Source of the DNA: Frateuria_A yonginensis | Lineage (GTDB): Bacteria; Pseudomonadota; Gammaproteobacteria; Xanthomonadales; Rhodanobacteraceae | DNA: 64,000 bases | NCBI RefSeq assembly: GCF_037137055.1 | Contig: NZ_JBBBNY010000003.1 | Location: forward strand, 124,001 to 188,000 | Reading direction: 5' to 3' | Part shown: positions 61,544 to 64,000 of the stretch, piece after piece | Layout of the letters: each line of letters opens with the position of its first letter | How positions within the stretch are numbered: position 1 is the stretch's first letter | Notes under the pieces: generated by a model | What the model saw: the letters and a program-made list of their open reading frames with translations, nothing else | The model's database searches: none | What the model was told of the DNA's origin: nothing | Program-made: the position numbers and the translations under genes

Positions 61544-64000
61544 CAGCTGTTCCACCGCCCCTGGATGGTGGTCGGGTTGCTTCCGACCACGTGCAGCACC
61601 GCCTCTTCGAAGGCATCGGTGCCGGCAATCTCCTGGGCCGCTTGGTTGCGGTCCCACACGTGCACGTGCTTCTGGGCGCGATCGCGGCCGTTACCCTGCT
61701 CACGGGTCGAGAGCGCGCTGCTCAGGCGCATGGTCGGCGCGGGCGGCGCCGACAGCCGCGGGGCGTCCCCGATCGCACCGCCATCGGCGTAGCGCGGGAA
61801 CTCCAGGTTGTTCACTGCGTGCATGAAGTCCAGGCCGTAGTAGTCCACTGCGGCCGTGCGCTGCATGAACTCGCCGTTGCTGGCCATGATCGGGATGCTG
61901 TCGCTGGTGGCGGTACCGGCACCGCGGATCTCGCCGCCCGTGGCATAGCCGGTGGGCTGCGAGCGGATCTGCGCGACGTTGGCCAGGCCGGCGGCGATCG
62001 CGGCGGCCGCCGCGGCGGCGCCCAGCGCGGGGCCGACGTAGGGGATCGACGCCATCGCGGCATACGCTGCGGTCGCGGACTGGTACGTGTCGATCATCGC
62101 CTTGGCGATCGCCGCAGCCTTGCCGATGGTGGCGATCTTGCGATTGCTGCTCTGCTGCAGCACCGCCAGCTGGCCGAAAAAGTCCGACGAGGCCGTCAGC
62201 GACAGCTGGTGGCGCGACTGCTCGATGTTGAGGCGCTGGTCCGCATACTGCTGCTCGATCGTCGCCTTGCGGGCCTGGTAGGCCTCCTCGTTCGCTTCGT
62301 CCTCCGCGCGGAACGCTTCGTTGGCGGCGAGCTGCTGCGCATGCCATTCGTCGAGGGCGCGCTGCGCCTCGAAGTTCTTGGACAATTCACTGGACACGCC
62401 GCCCACGGACGCATCGACGCCCTGATACTGCGGCGCAGTGATGACGCTGCTTTCGCCGATCCTATGGATGCTGTCGTGGTACTGCTGGGCGTTGATGACG
62501 CCCTTGGCCAGCAGGTCGTTCAGCTGCTTGATCTGCGCCTCGGCCGTTTCCACCGACGCCTCGGTCGGCGTGCGCAGGCTCTGGCGCAGCTGCTCCCATG
62601 CCTGGCGGTCCTGCTCGGCAAGCTTGTCCAGCTCCGCGTCGCGGATGGTCTTTGCCAGGCCGATGACCGCCACGCGCTCGGCCTCGATCGCACGCGTGTC
62701 GGCGCCCGGGGCCTTTTTGGCCTGCGCGGCCTGCTCGTTCGCCTGGGCGACCGCCTGGTTGTACTTCACCCATGCCGCGGCCGCCGGATCCAGCTGGCCC
62801 TGCATCTGCTGAAGGCTCTGCAGCAGGCCCTGTTGGGCGGCCGCGGCCGCACGCGCCTGCGCCTCTGCTTCGCGTGCGCCGGCGTTGCTCGACTTCGGAT
62901 CCGCATAGCGCTGCTCGATCGCCTTTTTCAGCCGGTCCCAGCCAGGTCCCTGCGGCATGTCCGCCTGAGGACCTTCGAAGTTGACGCCCTCTGGCAACTT
63001 CCCTCCCGCCAGGTGGATCTTGTAGAGGTTCTCTGCCGCTTCGTTCAGGGCATCCTGGCGTTGTTTCGCTCGATCAAGGCTCGTGGTCAGCTTATCGATG
63101 GCCTCGGCTGCCGCCTTGCCCTCGGTCTGAACCTGTTGGGCGACGCCTTGCGCCGCTGCATCCGTGCGCACCTGGAGCGCTTCCTGCTGGGCAGCCTGTA
63201 GCTCCCGATAGGCCTGCTGCGACTGGGCGAACAGTTGGTCCTGGTACTCCTTGGTCGAGCCGGCCGTCAGACTGCGTCGATAGGCGTCGTACACCTTGTT
63301 GTACTTGGCCAGCGCGGCTTGGAACTTCTCGATCTCGGTGGCTGGCTTGCCAAGGTCCAGCAGGCCCTGCTTGATGTTGTCGACGCCCCGCGACCACTTG
63401 TCGGCGAACGTTTCGAGCCAGCCCATCCGCTCATGCAGCTCATCCATGCGTCGGCCGGTTTCGTCCGCGAAAGCTTTGGCGGCGAGGTTCACGGCGCCGT
63501 ATTGGTCGCCTGCGCGCTGCAGCGTCTGGATCTGCTGCAGCAGGGTAGTGTTGAGGAAGTGGTACTGGCGGTCGAGCTCGATGGCCGCGCGAACCGGATC
63601 GTCAGCCAAGCGGCTGAATTCGGAGACCACCTGTTGGGCGCTCTTGCCTCCGAGGGCCGCCATATTCACCGCGGCGCGACCCACTTCATTCAACGTTTCC
63701 GCAGACACTCGGCCGGTGTCGATCAGTCCGTTGAGGATCTGTCGCGCCTGGCCAACGCGGCCGTTCACCGAGCCATAGGCGGCTGCCAGTTGGTCGACCT
63801 GGCCCGTGGTCGTGCCTGCATAGTTGCCCGTGGTGATGATTGCGCGCGCGAGACGCTCGTTCTCGAGATATCCCTCCACCGCCGCTGCCGTCAGAAGTGC
63901 TACGGCGCCCACGACGCCCCCAATGGCCAGTCGCAGGGGAGTGAGCACGGACAACACGCCTTCGAGGGCCGGTTTTGCGCCACCGAACGAGTCCTTGATC
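61543..64000 (-). CDS. Phage tail length tape measure protein (partial)
   Basis: The frame runs open to the window edge; the upstream residues IKDSFGGAKPALEG continue naturally into VLSVLTPLRLAIGG, so the N-terminus lies outside. At least 818 residues are seen. There is one N-terminal hydrophobic segment (AIGGVVGAVALLTAAAVEGY), very long Ala/Gln/Glu-rich coiled coil, a hydrophobic AIAAGLANVAQIRSQ block and the C-terminal FATGG-like YATGGEIRGAGTATSDSIPI of lambda-type tape measures. It sets tail length and passes into the host membrane. Confidence 0.9.
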   Translation of the reverse strand, partial: IKDSFGGAKPALEGVLSVLTPLRLAIGGVVGAVALLTAAAVEGYLENERLARAIITTGNYAGTTTGQVDQLAAAYGSVNGRVGQARQILNGLIDTGRVSAETLNEVGRAAVNMAALGGKSAQQVVSEFSRLADDPVRAAIELDRQYHFLNTTLLQQIQTLQRAGDQYGAVNLAAKAFADETGRRMDELHERMGWLETFADKWSRGVDNIKQGLLDLGKPATEIEKFQAALAKYNKVYDAYRRSLTAGSTKEYQDQLFAQSQQAYRELQAAQQEALQVRTDAAAQGVAQQVQTEGKAAAEAIDKLTTSLDRAKQRQDALNEAAENLYKIHLAGGKLPEGVNFEGPQADMPQGPGWDRLKKAIEQRYADPKSSNAGAREAEAQARAAAAAQQGLLQSLQQMQGQLDPAAAAWVKYNQAVAQANEQAAQAKKAPGADTRAIEAERVAVIGLAKTIRDAELDKLAEQDRQAWEQLRQSLRTPTEASVETAEAQIKQLNDLLAKGVINAQQYHDSIHRIGESSVITAPQYQGVDASVGGVSSELSKNFEAQRALDEWHAQQLAANEAFRAEDEANEEAYQARKATIEQQYADQRLNIEQSRHQLSLTASSDFFGQLAVLQQSSNRKIATIGKAAAIAKAMIDTYQSATAAYAAMASIPYVGPALGAAAAAAAIAAGLANVAQIRSQPTGYATGGEIRGAGTATSDSIPIMASNGEFMQRTAAVDYYGLDFMHAVNNLEFPRYADGGAIGDAPRLSAPPAPTMRLSSALSTREQGNGRDRAQKHVHVWDRNQAAQEIAGTDAFEEAVLHVVGSNPTTIQGRWNS

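Larger units (their letters stand above)
52840..64000 (-). mobile_element. Prophage (siphovirus-like), tail and right-end part, partial
   Basis: All genes from here to the window edge run on the minus strand with overlapping starts and stops. They encode a tape measure protein, tail assembly proteins, a DUF2163 protein, a J-like hub, LamG-type proteins and a Dam methylase. The tape-measure, DUF2163, J order is that of lambda-like, transposable B3/D3112-like and gene-transfer-agent tails. Head, packaging, integrase and transposase genes would lie beyond 64000. Confidence 0.85.

Overview
The window reads as a GC-rich gammaproteobacterial chromosome of the Xanthomonadales (Rhodanobacteraceae/Xanthomonadaceae type). 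This rests on the gene order pyrH-frr-uppS-cdsA-dxr-rseP-bamA-lpxD-fabZ-lpxA-lpxB-rnhB-dnaE-accA, the protein sequences, and interspersed REP-like palindromes. It is inference from family recognition; no database search was possible.

Region 1 (1-23000) is a conserved core. A partial response regulator and a VOC protein are followed by UMP kinase, ribosome recycling factor, isoprenoid and phospholipid precursor enzymes, RseP and BamA, the lipid A genes, RNase HII, the replicative polymerase DnaE and AccA. Then come a VOC protein, a NYN/OST-HTH putative RNase, TilS, XseB and IspA. Several genes have TACAAT/TATACT-like -10 boxes just upstream, and bamA ends in a clear terminator.

Region 2 (23000-29000) holds a DUF4870 membrane protein, PmbA/TldE, a DUF1653 protein, YjgA, and a minus-strand SPFH-NfeD-ThrE-like group.

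Region 3 (29000-48400) is the most unusual part: an all-minus-strand cluster of one HlyD-type membrane fusion protein, one MacB-type ABC ATPase and ten FtsX/MacB-type permeases. The permeases form five tandem A-B pairs (A about 435 aa, B about 405 aa). The pairs are followed by an NtrC-type sigma-54 response regulator, a small predicted exported protein and an NtrY-like histidine kinase. A near-perfect sigma-54 promoter lies 44 bases upstream of the fusion-protein start, and a palindrome with repeated GGACA half-sites lies about 50 bases further upstream. This suggests a self-contained sensor-to-exporter circuit in which one ATPase could serve several alternative permease pairs.

Region 4 (48400-52800) has an aldo/keto reductase and a large patatin-family membrane protein that has lost its start and N-terminal catalytic part. 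Region 5 (about 52840-64000) is the tail end of a siphovirus-like prophage on the minus strand: tape measure (running off the window), tail proteins including a DUF2163 protein and a J-like hub with an embedded jelly-roll domain, LamG-type proteins, a frameshifted Dam methylase and two unknown genes. The prophage probably caused the loss of the patatin N-terminus.

No tRNA, rRNA, CRISPR array or intact transposase gene was seen.
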